Source: Tritonibacter scottomollicae (GTDB lineage: Bacteria > Pseudomonadota > Alphaproteobacteria > Rhodobacterales > Rhodobacteraceae). From it: DNA of 64,000 bases. Below are positions 35,754 through 45,147 of this stretch, in pieces. The DNA is taken from contig NZ_PVUF01000018.1 in NCBI RefSeq assembly GCF_003003215.1, positions 1-64,000 on the forward strand. Direction: 5' to 3'. The translations under genes and the position numbers were made by a program. The number at the start of each line of letters is the position of its first letter. Positions within the stretch are counted from its first letter, which is position 1. Below the pieces are notes generated by a model that had not been told where the DNA came from, did not search any database, and saw nothing but the letters and a program-made list of their open reading frames with translations.

Positions 35754-37046
35754 ATGCATGACATCCGTGCAATCCGCGAGAACCCGGCCGCCTTCGACGC
35801 CGCCCTGGCGCGTCGTGGAGAGTCTGCCCTGTCGTCTCAGGTGCTGGAGCTGGACGAGGCCCGCCGCGCCAAGATCCTGGCGGCTGAAACCGCACAGGCC
35901 GACCAGAACAAGGCCGCCAAAGCCATCGGTGCCGCCAAGGCCAAGGGCGATGAGGCCGAGTTTGAACGCCTGCGTGCGGAAGTTGCCGACAAGAAAGCAG
36001 AAGTCGCCACCGTTCAGGCCGAGGCCAAGGAGCTGGACGCCAAGCTGACCGACATGCTGGCGCGCATTCCCAACAGCCCGGCCGCGGATGTGCCCGACGG
36101 CGCGGATGAGGATGACAACGTCGAAGTGAAAAAATGGGGTGATTTGCCGCAGTTCGATTTCGCGCCCAAAGAGCATTTCGAGATCGCGGGCGTCGCCAAG
36201 GCGATGGATTTCGAGACGGCTGCCAAAATCTCCGGTTCGCGTTTCGTGGTGCTGAAAGGCGCCGTGGCGCGCATTCACCGGGCGCTGGCGCAATTCATGA
36301 TCGACACCCATGTGGATGAGAACGGTCTCACCGAGATCAACTCGCCGGTATTGGTCCGTGATGAGGCCATGTATGGCACTGATAAGCTGCCGAAATTTGG
36401 CGAAGACAGCTACCAGACCACCAATGGCTGGTGGCTGGTGCCCACCTCCGAAGTGCCGCTGACCTATTCGGTGGCCGGTGATGTGATTGAGGAAGGCGCG
36501 CTGCCAATTCGCTACACCTCCCACACGCTGTGCTTCCGCTCCGAAGCAGGCTCGGCGGGCAAGGACACTTCCGGCATGCTGCGCCAGCACCAGTTCGAGA
36601 AGGTCGAGATGGTGTCGATCGTGCATCCGGAAAAATCCGACGACGAACAAAAGCGTATGCTGGGCTGCGCCGAGGGCATTCTGGAAAAACTCGGCATCCC
36701 TTATCGCACCGTGGTGCTCTGCACCGGCGACATCGGGTTTGGCGCTCGCCGCACCTTTGACATCGAGGCCTGGGTGCCGGGTCAGGAAACCTATCGCGAG
36801 ATCTCTTCGGTCTCCACCACAGGTGATTTCCAGGCTCGGCGCATGAACGCCCGCTTCAAACCCGCCGATGGTGGCAAGCCGGAGTTTGTGCACACGCTGA
36901 ACGGCTCTGGCCTCGCTGTGGGTCGCTGCCTGATCGCGGTGCTGGAGAACGGTCAACAGGCGGATGGCTCCGTCAAACTGCCCGATGCGCTTGCGCCCTA
37001 TCTGAACGGCAAGCTGACCCTCACCGCCGATGGTGTTCTGAGCTGA
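35754..37046 (+). CDS. serS: Serine-tRNA ligase
   Basis: A 430-residue class II synthetase. The N-terminal coiled-coil arm (about residues 25-105, Ala/Lys/Glu-rich) grips the long variable arm of tRNA-Ser. The catalytic core follows: motif 2 with [23 protein letters not shown], and motif 3 with the terminal [21 protein letters not shown] precedes the ATG. Ends in a strong terminator. Confidence 0.98.
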   Translation: MHDIRAIRENPAAFDAALARRGESALSSQVLELDEARRAKILAAETAQADQNKAAKAIGAAKAKGDEAEFERLRAEVADKKAEVATVQAEAKELDAKLTDMLARIPNSPAADVPDGADEDDNVEVKKWGDLPQFDFAPKEHFEIAGVAKAMDFETAAKISGSRFVVLKGAVARIHRALAQFMIDTHVDENGLTEINSPVLVRDEAMYGTDKLPKFGEDSYQTTNGWWLVPTSEVPLTYSVAGDVIEEGALPIRYTSHTLCFRSEAGSAGKDTSGMLRQHQFEKVEMVSIVHPEKSDDEQKRMLGCAEGILEKLGIPYRTVVLCTGDIGFGARRTFDIEAWVPGQETYREISSVSTTGDFQARRMNARFKPADGGKPEFVHTLNGSGLAVGRCLIAVLENGQQADGSVKLPDALAPYLNGKLTLTADGVLS

Positions 37047-37100
37047 CACCAGCGCTGCTGCCCCTCCACCATGCGGGGGCCGAACATTATCGGACAAACG

Positions 37101-37132
37101 AAAACCGGCGCCACATGAGCGCCGGTTTTTTT
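37101..37132. terminator. Terminator between convergent serS and HhH gene
   Basis: AAAACCGGCGC pairs with GCGCCGGTTTT around a 7-base loop, with seven or more T on the plus side and four on the minus side, so it can serve both genes. Confidence 0.9.
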
Positions 37133-37158
37133 ATCGACAAAGGTTTGGAAACGGACGC

Positions 37159-37839
37159 CTATTTGTCCTTCTTCTTTTTCTTGCCCTTGTCTTTGTCCTT
37201 CTTCTTCTTCTTGTCACCGGATTTTTCCGAAAGGATCTTCTTCGCTTTGGCTTTTTCCTTGGTGATCTCGGACTTGGCCTTGCCCTTTTCCTTCTTGGCC
37301 TTGGACTTCGCCTTTTCCTTGGCTGCCGCGAATTCGGCCATCAGCGCCTTGGCCTTCTTGGCGGCCTTCTCAGCCTTGGCCTCGGCCTTGGCGGCCTTCT
37401 CCTCGGCGGCCAGGCGTGCGGCTTCGGCAGCGGCAACCGCACGGTCAACGCCCTCGCGCGACTGGGCGTCAACGGTATCCGCACCGGATTTCACCGCCTC
37501 GGCCGCACGTGTCGCGGCACCTTTGGCCGCTTCGATCGTCGCTGGCTTGGTCTTGGCGGGGCTGACCTGACGCGGCTTGCGCACCGCTGGCGCAGCCTTC
37601 CCGGCAGGTTTGGCTGTGCGTCGCGCGGCAGGTTGTGTTGCAGGTGTCGCGCCACCGCTCCCCGCCAACTCCGTCGCGGCAGATTTCAGACGCGCCACGC
37701 GACTAACCCCTAATCCTGGCACCTGCGCCAACTCCGCCTCAGGTTTCGCTGCAAGATCTTCGACCGAGCGAACGCCGTGGTCCTGCAGCGCTTTCGCCAG
37801 CGCGGGCCCCACACCGGGGAGCTTTAAAATCGGGGTCAT
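37159..37839 (-). CDS. Helix-hairpin-helix protein with lysine-rich tail
   Basis: 226 residues in two parts. Residues 1-60 hold two helix-hairpin-helix units (LPGVGPALAKAL and VPGLGVSRVARL), a DNA-binding module seen in helicase and nuclease partners. Residues 65-226 are low-complexity: Ala/Pro/Lys first, then a long Ala/Lys/Glu helix and an end of Lys/Asp/Gly only (KKKKDKDKGKKKKKDK). The tail resembles histone H1-like bacterial proteins. It probably binds DNA non-specifically, perhaps as a nucleoid protein; this is inference from composition. Confidence 0.75.
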   Translation of the reverse strand: MTPILKLPGVGPALAKALQDHGVRSVEDLAAKPEAELAQVPGLGVSRVARLKSAATELAGSGGATPATQPAARRTAKPAGKAAPAVRKPRQVSPAKTKPATIEAAKGAATRAAEAVKSGADTVDAQSREGVDRAVAAAEAARLAAEEKAAKAEAKAEKAAKKAKALMAEFAAAKEKAKSKAKKEKGKAKSEITKEKAKAKKILSEKSGDKKKKKDKDKGKKKKKDK

Positions 37840-37938
37840 GCGTCTGTTCTACCTCCAAAAAATCTAAATCCTGTCGTGCAGGAAGGTTAGCATCTGTTTT
37901 TGATCTATGTCCAACCTCTCGCACGCTGCAACCATGGC

Positions 37939-38904
37939 TCACGCGGGAAAAGGCACCAAACGCTTTTGGTCTTCGTCCCATAGTTTCAGGCCAAGTGCGC
38001 GGATTGCCTCGCCAAACTTGACCCGGTGCGGCGCCATGTCGTCTGGCAGGTTGTAGTGACACGCCCGCAGCCGATAGCTGGGAATGCGGGCGTTGAAATG
38101 GTGGATGTCGTGCAGGGTGATATTCGCCACGGCAAAATCGAAAAACCAGCCGAAATCCAGACAGGAGGACCCCTGCAAGGCCGCGTCCCGAGGGTCAAGA
38201 TCCGGGCGACGGTCCCAGTAGGTGTCCTCAAAGTTATGCTGCAGATAGACCAGAAACACACCAATCATCCCGCCCAGAAACGAAAAGCCGAACCAGATCA
38301 AAACACCTTCACTGCCCGCGATCAGGTAGAGCGCATAGAGCAGGAGAATGATCGACAGATTGTGCAGAACCACCGGGACAACGCCGAATTCCAACGTGTT
38401 TTTCGGCCAGCGATAGCGGATGAAATATGTGAAGGCGGCACCAAGCGGCACCAGCACAAACGGGTTGCGATAAAGCCGATATTGCAGCCGCGTCCAAAAC
38501 CCGGCGTCACGCCATTCCGAAACCGTCATGGTGTGAATTTCGCCGGTCTCGCGATGCTCCAGGTTGCCGACATTGGCGTGATGCAGATTGTGGTTCTGCT
38601 TCATCACCTCAAACGGCGCAAAGGTGAATGGCGACAACCCGTGGCCAGCCCATTCGTTCTGGGCGCGTGTTTCAAACAGGGAGTGGTGGCCAGTGTCGTG
38701 CTGCAGCACATAAAGCCGCACGGCGCTGAAGGCGAAGACAACCCCCGCTGGCCACACGACAAACCACTGATGGGAAAAATGAATAGCCAGATACAAGGCC
38801 GTGAAATAAACGGCAAAAGTTCCAAAATAGCTCAACGCGGCAAGCCGGTTGTCTTTGTCTGTATACTGGCGTGTGTATGCTCTCAGATCCATATCTGACC
38901 CCAT
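37939..38904 (-). CDS. Membrane fatty acid desaturase family protein
   Basis: A 321-residue integral membrane di-iron enzyme. The three histidine boxes are all present: HDTGHH, HNLHH (in MKQNHNLHHANVGN) and HDIHHF. Four or more hydrophobic segments lie between. It may desaturate or hydroxylate acyl chains or related lipids; the substrate is not clear from sequence. The start could be the ATG at 38904 or the one four codons later. The relation to neighbours is unclear. Confidence 0.88.
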   Translation of the reverse strand: MGSDMDLRAYTRQYTDKDNRLAALSYFGTFAVYFTALYLAIHFSHQWFVVWPAGVVFAFSAVRLYVLQHDTGHHSLFETRAQNEWAGHGLSPFTFAPFEVMKQNHNLHHANVGNLEHRETGEIHTMTVSEWRDAGFWTRLQYRLYRNPFVLVPLGAAFTYFIRYRWPKNTLEFGVVPVVLHNLSIILLLYALYLIAGSEGVLIWFGFSFLGGMIGVFLVYLQHNFEDTYWDRRPDLDPRDAALQGSSCLDFGWFFDFAVANITLHDIHHFNARIPSYRLRACHYNLPDDMAPHRVKFGEAIRALGLKLWDEDQKRLVPFPA

Positions 38905-39080
38905 AAATACGCTGCGTAACGCGCATATGACGGCGCGCGGTGCGGATAATATTGCACTCTCTGTCAGTTAATATGCGTACCTCCTATGACAAGAGGCAAG
39001 CGAAAAGGAAACATGTCAAAGCGCGGGGCACCGAGCAGGCGTTTGCCGGTCAGCTGACGCATCCCGGGATCCAGGGGTGA

Positions 39081-39731
39081 TCAGATCGGCGCGTTGGACA
39101 GCGCCAGAACCCCCATCTGCTCCAGCCCCTGCAGCACACTGTCCACCGCAACGGTCGCCAGAATAAGCCCCATGACCCGGCTGATAACGCTGACCCCGGT
39201 CTGGCCGATCAGCTTCTGGATCTTGCTGGCCAGCAACAGCAGCAAAAATGTAATCACAAGCACGAAAAGCAGGACCACGGCGGTCATCGTCTGCTCCACG
39301 ATCCCGGTGGAGTGATTGTCGGTCAGGATCACCACCGCCAAGATCGCTCCGGGCGACGCGATCGACGGGATCGCCAGCGGGAAGACCGCCCCGGAGAGAT
39401 CTTCGGTTTCGGCTTCCTTGATCTCGCTTGCGGCCTTGGTTTCGCCAAAGATCATGCTGAGGGCAAAGAGGAACAAGATGATCCCGCCGGCGATCTGGAA
39501 CGCGCCAAGACGCAGACCAATGCCTTCCAGAATGATCTGCCCGAGCACCAGAAACAGCCCAAGCACCAGCGCCGAGACCAATACCGCCCGCAGAGCAAAG
39601 GACCGATGCAAGCGTTGCGGCACTGCTGCCGTGGCAAACAGAAACACCGGGATGGTCCCGACCGGGTCGATCACCACAAAGAGCGTGATGAATTCACGGA
39701 GCAGGTCCTGAAACGCAAAAGGCCAGCTCAT
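39081..39731 (-). CDS. MarC-family (UPF0056) membrane protein
   Basis: 216 residues with about six TM helices. The family marks are FVVIDPVGTIPVFL near the start and FPLAIPSIASPGAI in the middle. Despite the name the family is not an established resistance transporter; function unknown. It lies 42 bases after der on the same strand. Confidence 0.9.
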   Translation of the reverse strand: MSWPFAFQDLLREFITLFVVIDPVGTIPVFLFATAAVPQRLHRSFALRAVLVSALVLGLFLVLGQIILEGIGLRLGAFQIAGGIILFLFALSMIFGETKAASEIKEAETEDLSGAVFPLAIPSIASPGAILAVVILTDNHSTGIVEQTMTAVVLLFVLVITFLLLLLASKIQKLIGQTGVSVISRVMGLILATVAVDSVLQGLEQMGVLALSNAPI

Positions 39732-39773
39732 GAGGTGCGATCTCCGGTCAGCAGTGGACCGCGCCAGCCGGGA

Positions 39774-41252
39774 TCAGCTTTTGCGACCGTCGAGGTGTTT
39801 GCGCAAGCGCGATGGCGTCGACTTTTTCTTGCCCTTGTAGGGGTTCTTGTCGCCCTGCCCGCGCAGCGTCAAGCGGATCGGCGTGCCAGGCATGTCGAAA
39901 TCTTCGCGCAGCCCGTTGACCAGATAGCGGTTGTAGCTTGCTGGCATCTTGTCGGGATGCGAGCACATCACCACAAAGCCCGGTGGCCGGGTCTTGGCCT
40001 GGGTCATGTAGCGCAGCTTGATGCGCTTGCCCTGCGGTGCGGGCGGCGGGTGCTGCTCCAGCATGCCCGAAAGCCAGCGGTTCAGCGCCGCCGTGGGAAT
40101 ACGCCGGTTCCAGACGTCATGGGCCTTCATGATGGCGTCGTGCAGCCGGTCAAGGCCCCGGCCCGTCTTGGCAGACACGGTAATCAGCGGCGCGCCGCGC
40201 AGCTGCGGCAGCAGGCGATCGAAGGCTTCCTTGAGCGCCTTCAGCTTTTCCTGCTTCTCGTCCTCGATGTCCCATTTGTTCACCGCGACAACCACGGCGC
40301 GGCCTTCGCGCTCGGCCAGATCGGCGATGCGCAGATCCTGCTGTTCAAACGGGATCGCCGCGTCGAGCAAGACAACGACGACCTCGGCAAATTTCACCGC
40401 CCGCAGCCCGTCGGAGACGGAAAGCTTTTCCAGCTTTTCCTGCACCTTGGCCTTCTTGCGCATACCGGCGGTGTCAAAGATCCGCATCGGTGTGCCGGCC
40501 CAGTCGATCTTGAGGCTGATGGCATCGCGGGTGATCCCGGCCTCGGGGCCGGTCAGCAGACGATCCTCACCGAGGATCTTGTTGATCAGGGTGGACTTGC
40601 CCGCATTGGGGCGACCGACAACGGCCACTTGCAGCGGTTTTTCCATTGTAGGAACGGGCGTTGCGGCGATTTCCTCGCCCGCGTTGAACTCGGAATCCTC
40701 GTCCTCGTCGAGCACCACATCGGTGATCGGAGCGGTCTCAGCGGCCAATTCCTCGAACTTGTCGGAGACCGGACGCAGCTCGGAGTAAAGATCGTTCAGC
40801 CCCTCGCCATGTTCACCCGACAGGCGGATCGGCTCGCCCAGTCCAAGTCCGTAAGCCTCAATCACACCGGCGTCGGCGGCAGAGCCTTCGGATTTGTTGG
40901 CCGCCAGGATCACATGCGCGGATTTCTTGCGCAGGATTTCGGCAAACAGCTCATCCGTCGGGGTCACCCCGGTGCGCGCGTCGATCATGAAGAGGCAGAC
41001 ATCGGCCATCTCGACAGCGCGCTCGGTCAGGCGACGCATGCGCCCCTCAAGGCTGTTGTCGGTGGCGTCCTCAAGCCCGGCGCTGTCGATCACTGTGAAC
41101 CGCAGATCGCCCAGCCGCGCTGCGCCCTCGCGCAGGTCGCGCGTGACACCGGGCTGGTCGTCGACCAGCGCCAGTTTCTTGCCGACGAGACGGTTGAACA
41201 ATGTGGATTTGCCCACATTGGGGCGCCCCACGATGGCGAGCGTAAAGGACAT
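39774..41252 (-). CDS. der: Ribosome biogenesis GTPase Der (EngA)
   Basis: 492 residues with two tandem GTPase domains: G1 motifs GRPNVGKS and GRPNAGKS, G3 motifs DSAGLED and DTAGMRK, and G4 motifs AANKSEG and VNKWDIE. A KH-like C-terminal domain ends in a basic tail. Needed for 50S subunit assembly. An acidic insert ([12 protein letters not shown]) lies between the domains. The ATG at 41252 is the family start. Part of yfgM-like/bamB/der, an order also found in gammaproteobacteria. Confidence 0.97.
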   Translation of the reverse strand: MSFTLAIVGRPNVGKSTLFNRLVGKKLALVDDQPGVTRDLREGAARLGDLRFTVIDSAGLEDATDNSLEGRMRRLTERAVEMADVCLFMIDARTGVTPTDELFAEILRKKSAHVILAANKSEGSAADAGVIEAYGLGLGEPIRLSGEHGEGLNDLYSELRPVSDKFEELAAETAPITDVVLDEDEDSEFNAGEEIAATPVPTMEKPLQVAVVGRPNAGKSTLINKILGEDRLLTGPEAGITRDAISLKIDWAGTPMRIFDTAGMRKKAKVQEKLEKLSVSDGLRAVKFAEVVVVLLDAAIPFEQQDLRIADLAEREGRAVVVAVNKWDIEDEKQEKLKALKEAFDRLLPQLRGAPLITVSAKTGRGLDRLHDAIMKAHDVWNRRIPTAALNRWLSGMLEQHPPPAPQGKRIKLRYMTQAKTRPPGFVVMCSHPDKMPASYNRYLVNGLREDFDMPGTPIRLTLRGQGDKNPYKGKKKSTPSRLRKHLDGRKS

Positions 41253-41476
41253 GGAACCGAACTTTCCGAGATTGTGAACCGCGCGCATACCGTATCCTTG
41301 ATGCGCGCGCCAGTAAATAATAACGCGAGGCGCCCGACATCACGGCAATGCCAGCCCGTCTGACAACGGACCACATCAGCGCGTCTCCAGCCTCACGTGT
41401 CGTGCCGCGATATACCTCTGGCCTAAACTGAGACAGTCAGCAGCGACGATCTGAGATCAGCACAGCTCGCGGCCTG

Positions 41477-42799
41477 TCAGCGAAACGCTGCGAGGTTTCC
41501 GTCGCGGGTCACCACATAAAGCGTGCCGTTTGCCACCACCGGTTCTGTCGTCGCACCGCCCTTGACCTCGACCGTTCGCACGAGGCTGCCATCAACGGGA
41601 TTGAAGAACCGCAACAGCCCGTCGTTGGACGCGACCACCAGCTGCCCACCGGCAAGGATGGGGCCATGGTGGGCCACGATCTCGGCCCGTTTGCGCGGTT
41701 TGTCCTTGAGATAGCCCGGCAGATCCACCGACCAGATGGTTTTGCCGTCATTTGCGCCAAGGCGCATCAGGCGGCTGCGGTCATTGACCAGGAACACGCT
41801 GCCACCGGCAACCCAGACCGGACCAAAGGTTCCCTCAAACGCGGTCCACAGACGCTCGCCCGACTTAACGTCAAACGCGGCCGTCCGGCCAGAGTGATTG
41901 CCCACATAGACCCGATTGCCGTCCATGAACGGTGCGCCGGTCACGTCACTGATCTGCGAAATGGCACTGCCCGTGCGCGCACCGGAAACCGAGGCGATCC
42001 AGCGCTGGAACCCGCCGCGGCGGAAGCTTCCAACCAGATCACCGGACCCGAAGGCAAAGACCGAGATCTCAGAGCCGACTACCGGCGCAGGGGCGCCCAG
42101 GATATTCGAGGCACTAGGGCTCGCCCGCAGCTGCCACGCGATCCGGCCATCTTTGGTATCCACCACCCAGCCGGTGTCATCCCCGGCCACCAGATACAGC
42201 AGACCATCACGAATCGTCGGGTTACCAGAGCCGGTTGCCTCCAGCTCCTGGCGCCAGACCTGGTTCCCGGTCTTGGCATCCAGCGCCGTCAATACCCCGA
42301 ACCCGGAGGAGATATAGACTACCCCGTTCGCATAGGCGATGCCACCGCCAGTGGCGTCGCCATCGTCATCCGCGCCCGGCAGGATGGAGGTCTGCCACAG
42401 GACCGCACCAGCGGGCGAAACCGCCGAGACCTGGGATGATGCATCAAGCGTATAAATGCGCCCGCCCCCAACAACAGGCGCAGCGGTGATACGCTGCTTG
42501 CGGCTGTCGCCTTCACCGATATTGGTGGACCAGATCGGCGCGGGTGCCGCTGACAGGGCTGCATGCGTGGTTCGCGTGGTCGGCTGGCCCGGACTTTGCG
42601 TCCAGGCGCCATTGGTCACCGCACGGGGCAACGAAATGGCGACCGCGCGGTTCTGGACGTCACCGCCCTGACCGCCGTGAATGTCCTCCCGCGCACCGCG
42701 CAGAATTTCCTCCGGCTCGGAGCACCCCAAAAGCAGGGCCGCAATCGCCGTTGCCATCACACTTGCACGGAGGCCGAAACCGCCTGGACTTGCCGTCAT
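41477..42799 (-). CDS. bamB: Outer-membrane assembly lipoprotein BamB (PQQ-like propeller)
   Basis: About 440 residues. The type II signal has lipobox LLLGC, so the protein is lipid-anchored. Repeated beta-propeller blades follow (AVLWQTSI, GNQVWRQELE, GRIAWQLRA, GERLWTAFEG, KTIWSVDL). BamB helps the BAM complex insert outer-membrane proteins. Two ATGs are possible, at 42823 and 42799; I chose the one that gives a compact signal peptide. It sits between der and the YfgM-like gene, supporting the name. Confidence 0.92.
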   Translation of the reverse strand: MTASPGGFGLRASVMATAIAALLLGCSEPEEILRGAREDIHGGQGGDVQNRAVAISLPRAVTNGAWTQSPGQPTTRTTHAALSAAPAPIWSTNIGEGDSRKQRITAAPVVGGGRIYTLDASSQVSAVSPAGAVLWQTSILPGADDDGDATGGGIAYANGVVYISSGFGVLTALDAKTGNQVWRQELEATGSGNPTIRDGLLYLVAGDDTGWVVDTKDGRIAWQLRASPSASNILGAPAPVVGSEISVFAFGSGDLVGSFRRGGFQRWIASVSGARTGSAISQISDVTGAPFMDGNRVYVGNHSGRTAAFDVKSGERLWTAFEGTFGPVWVAGGSVFLVNDRSRLMRLGANDGKTIWSVDLPGYLKDKPRKRAEIVAHHGPILAGGQLVVASNDGLLRFFNPVDGSLVRTVEVKGGATTEPVVANGTLYVVTRDGNLAAFR

Positions 42800-42868
42800 T
42801 ACCCTGCCCCTGTCGTTATTCATGGGTCATACCACTGGCCTTCTTCGCGGATCTGCTTGTCGCAGATC

Positions 42869-43537
42869 TCAGCCTTCCTGTGCGTCCGCCTCAGGCGATC
42901 CACCAAGGGCCACAATCACTTGAGAGACGCGCTCTTGCAAGTCCCGGGACACACCGGCCGACGCAGCAATCTCGTTGAGACGCGCAAGGGCAGCATCGGT
43001 ATCGCCCGCTTCAATATCCAAAAGCGCCAATTGCTCGGCCGCCAGATACTGCAGGGAGCCGCCAGCGGCAGCAAGGGTGTCGAGACGCAGACGGCGCTCT
43101 TCAGCGGGTAGCGTATCCGCTTGCAGGGTGACCGACTTAAAGGCGGCAATATCGCGGTAGACCTGCGGCAGGTCCGCCGTGGTCGCGATGCCATCGAGAA
43201 TAGTCGCAGCCCCTGCGACATCTCCGGCATCGGCCAAAGCGGCGGCTTCAGCCATGTCCACCACCGCCTGCGCGCCGAGGCTGTCGGATGTGATCGCTGC
43301 CAGCTCTTCGGCCCGGGTGGACGAGTCGTCGGCGGCCAGCGCCGTCGTCATTGCGTCCCCCACGGCCTGCGCTTCACTGCGCGCCTGGGCCTGGCTGTAC
43401 TCGCGCCAGGCGGCACCGCCAACGATCAGGACAACCACTACGGCACCGATCCAGCCATAGCGCTTGAGCATCAGGAACAGGCGATCACGGCGGACCTCTT
43501 CTGTCACCTCGTTGATGAAACTGTCGGTATCGCTCAT
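42869..43537 (-). CDS. YfgM-like TPR protein, inner-membrane anchored
   Basis: 222 residues with a cytoplasmic start (DSFINEVTEEVRRDRLFLML), one TM helix (residues 27-45) and a periplasmic domain with TPR-like helices (AQAVVDMAEAAALADAGDVA, LAAEQLALLDIEAGDTDAAL). YfgM-family proteins act with SecYEG and PpiD in periplasmic chaperone traffic. The ATG at 43537 is followed by the conserved acidic N-terminus. First gene of the unit with bamB and der. Confidence 0.88.
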   Translation of the reverse strand: MSDTDSFINEVTEEVRRDRLFLMLKRYGWIGAVVVVLIVGGAAWREYSQAQARSEAQAVGDAMTTALAADDSSTRAEELAAITSDSLGAQAVVDMAEAAALADAGDVAGAATILDGIATTADLPQVYRDIAAFKSVTLQADTLPAEERRLRLDTLAAAGGSLQYLAAEQLALLDIEAGDTDAALARLNEIAASAGVSRDLQERVSQVIVALGGSPEADAQEG

Positions 43538-43896
43538 GAAACGGCCCTTGTCCCTCGTGTCCGCGCACCCACGACGGGGCGGCATTATCTCTTGCCGATG
43601 TGTCATAGCCTGCCCGTTCAGACAAGCCAAGTCCCGTCCACTTCGGCACAAAATGCTCCGATTCCGCGCAAAGCGGCCCCCAAACGATGAGAATCTTTAC
43701 CTCTGCGACGCATTTTGCGTGACAAGAGCAATCTGAGGCATTTTGTTACGCGCGAGAAAACCTACGTTCCTTGGCGGCCTATTTCTTCGCCACCGGTACC
43801 GGATAAATTTTGCCGCCTGTGACCTGCATCACAGTGTGACGCGACGGAACAAGGTAGTATCAACAAAAAGTGTTCAATTTGGAGTCGACTTTTACA
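43538..43896. other. Divergent intergenic region, yfgM-like gene to RND adaptor
   Basis: 359 bases without a gene. It must hold promoters for both directions and contains a perfect TGTGA-N6-TCACA palindrome nearer the adaptor side. I see no RNA gene. Confidence 0.6.
43818..43833. promoter_or_regulatory. CRP-type site upstream of RND operon
   Basis: TGTGACCTGCATCACA is a perfect match to the CRP/FNR-superfamily palindrome TGTGA-N6-TCACA, centred about 71 bases before the adaptor ATG. A second TGTGA overlaps the right side. The regulator that uses it here is not known. Confidence 0.6.
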
Positions 43897-45147
43897 ATGC
43901 GCATCATCCCCCCTCTGACCGCCCTGGTCGTGACTGCTGGCCTTTATGCCGTGGTCATGGAGCGCGACAGCCTGCTGGCTTTCGCCCGCGGCGAGGACAC
44001 CACGGAGATCGAAGCCGACGCGGCAGAGGCCTCGGACGATCAGTCGCAACTGGCAGAGGCCGAGGATGCCGGCGTGCGCGTGGCCGTGGTGGCTGTGCAC
44101 AGCCAGGCCCGCGCCATTGACAATGCGGTCGTGCTGCGCGGCCAGACTCGGGCCATACGCGAAGTCAACGTCATGGCGGAGACCACCTCTACCGTGATCT
44201 CCGAGCCCCTGCGCAAAGGCGCGTCGATCAAGAAGGATGAGGTGCTCTGCGAGCTGGACCCGGGAACCCGACCGGCGTCGCTGCTTGAAGCCCGCGCGAG
44301 ATTGCTGGAAGCGCGCGCCAAGATGCCAGAGGCCGAGGCCCGGCTGAAGGAAGCCCATGCTGTGCTGGAAGAAGCGCGCATCAACCTGACTGCGGCTCAG
44401 AAACTCTCCGAAGGGGGATACGCCTCCGAGACCCGGCTGGCATCGGCCAAGGCCGCCGAGAGCACCGCGCAGGCAGCCATCGCCTCCGCCGAAGGTGGGC
44501 TTGAATCGACCCGGGCAGGCATTGAATCTGCGGTCGCCGCTGTGGCCTCTGCAGAAAAGGAAATGGACCGTTTGGTACTGCATGCGCCGTTCAATGGTAT
44601 CCTTGAATCCGACACCGCAGAGATCGGCAGCCTGCTGCAACCGGGCAGCCTCTGCGCGACAGTGATACAGCTGGATACGATCAAACTGGTTGGCTACGTG
44701 CCGGAGAATGCCATCGACCACGTTACGCTTGGCTCAAAGGCCGGTGCACGCCTTGCCGCTGGGCAAGAGGTGACGGGCACGGTATCCTTCATCAGCCGGT
44801 CGGCTGATGAGGCCACCCGCACCTTCGAAGTGGAAATCACCGTTCCGAACCCGGACCTGAAAATCCGCGATGGTCAGACCGCCGAGATCGTCATCGCAGC
44901 CGAAGGCACAAAGGCGCACCGCCTGCCGCAGTCTGCACTGACGCTGAACAACGAGGGACAATTGGGCGTGCGCGTGGTACGTGCCGACAGCACCGCCGGG
45001 TTTGTACCTGTCCGCCTGCTGCGGGACGAAGCGGCGGGTGTCTGGCTTGATGGCCTGCCCGAAGAGGCGGATGTCATCATCGTGGGACAGGATTTTGTCA
45101 CCGAAGGGGTTGCCCTGAAACCCAGCTATCGGGAGATGAGTGAATGA
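43897..45147 (+). CDS. RND efflux periplasmic adaptor subunit
   Basis: 416 residues of a membrane-fusion protein. It has an N-terminal membrane segment and acidic stretch, then the lipoyl half-motifs (VMAETTSTVISEPLRKGASI and VLHAPFNGILESDTAEIGSL), and a long alpha-hairpin between (about 140-225, Ala/Glu-rich). Beta-barrel and membrane-proximal parts follow. It links the inner-membrane pump to an outer-membrane channel. Its stop overlaps the pump ATG by four bases. No TolC-type gene is nearby. Confidence 0.93.
   Translation: MRIIPPLTALVVTAGLYAVVMERDSLLAFARGEDTTEIEADAAEASDDQSQLAEAEDAGVRVAVVAVHSQARAIDNAVVLRGQTRAIREVNVMAETTSTVISEPLRKGASIKKDEVLCELDPGTRPASLLEARARLLEARAKMPEAEARLKEAHAVLEEARINLTAAQKLSEGGYASETRLASAKAAESTAQAAIASAEGGLESTRAGIESAVAAVASAEKEMDRLVLHAPFNGILESDTAEIGSLLQPGSLCATVIQLDTIKLVGYVPENAIDHVTLGSKAGARLAAGQEVTGTVSFISRSADEATRTFEVEITVPNPDLKIRDGQTAEIVIAAEGTKAHRLPQSALTLNNEGQLGVRVVRADSTAGFVPVRLLRDEAAGVWLDGLPEEADVIIVGQDFVTEGVALKPSYREMSE

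Noticed and set aside
35211-37097. A 628-codon minus-strand frame ending in yajC
   Set aside because: Only the last 94 codons are YajC; the rest is the complement of serS.
39312-41363. A 683-codon plus-strand frame opposite marC and der
   Set aside because: Antisense shadow; composition rich in Arg, Gln and His as expected for the complement of GC-rich genes.
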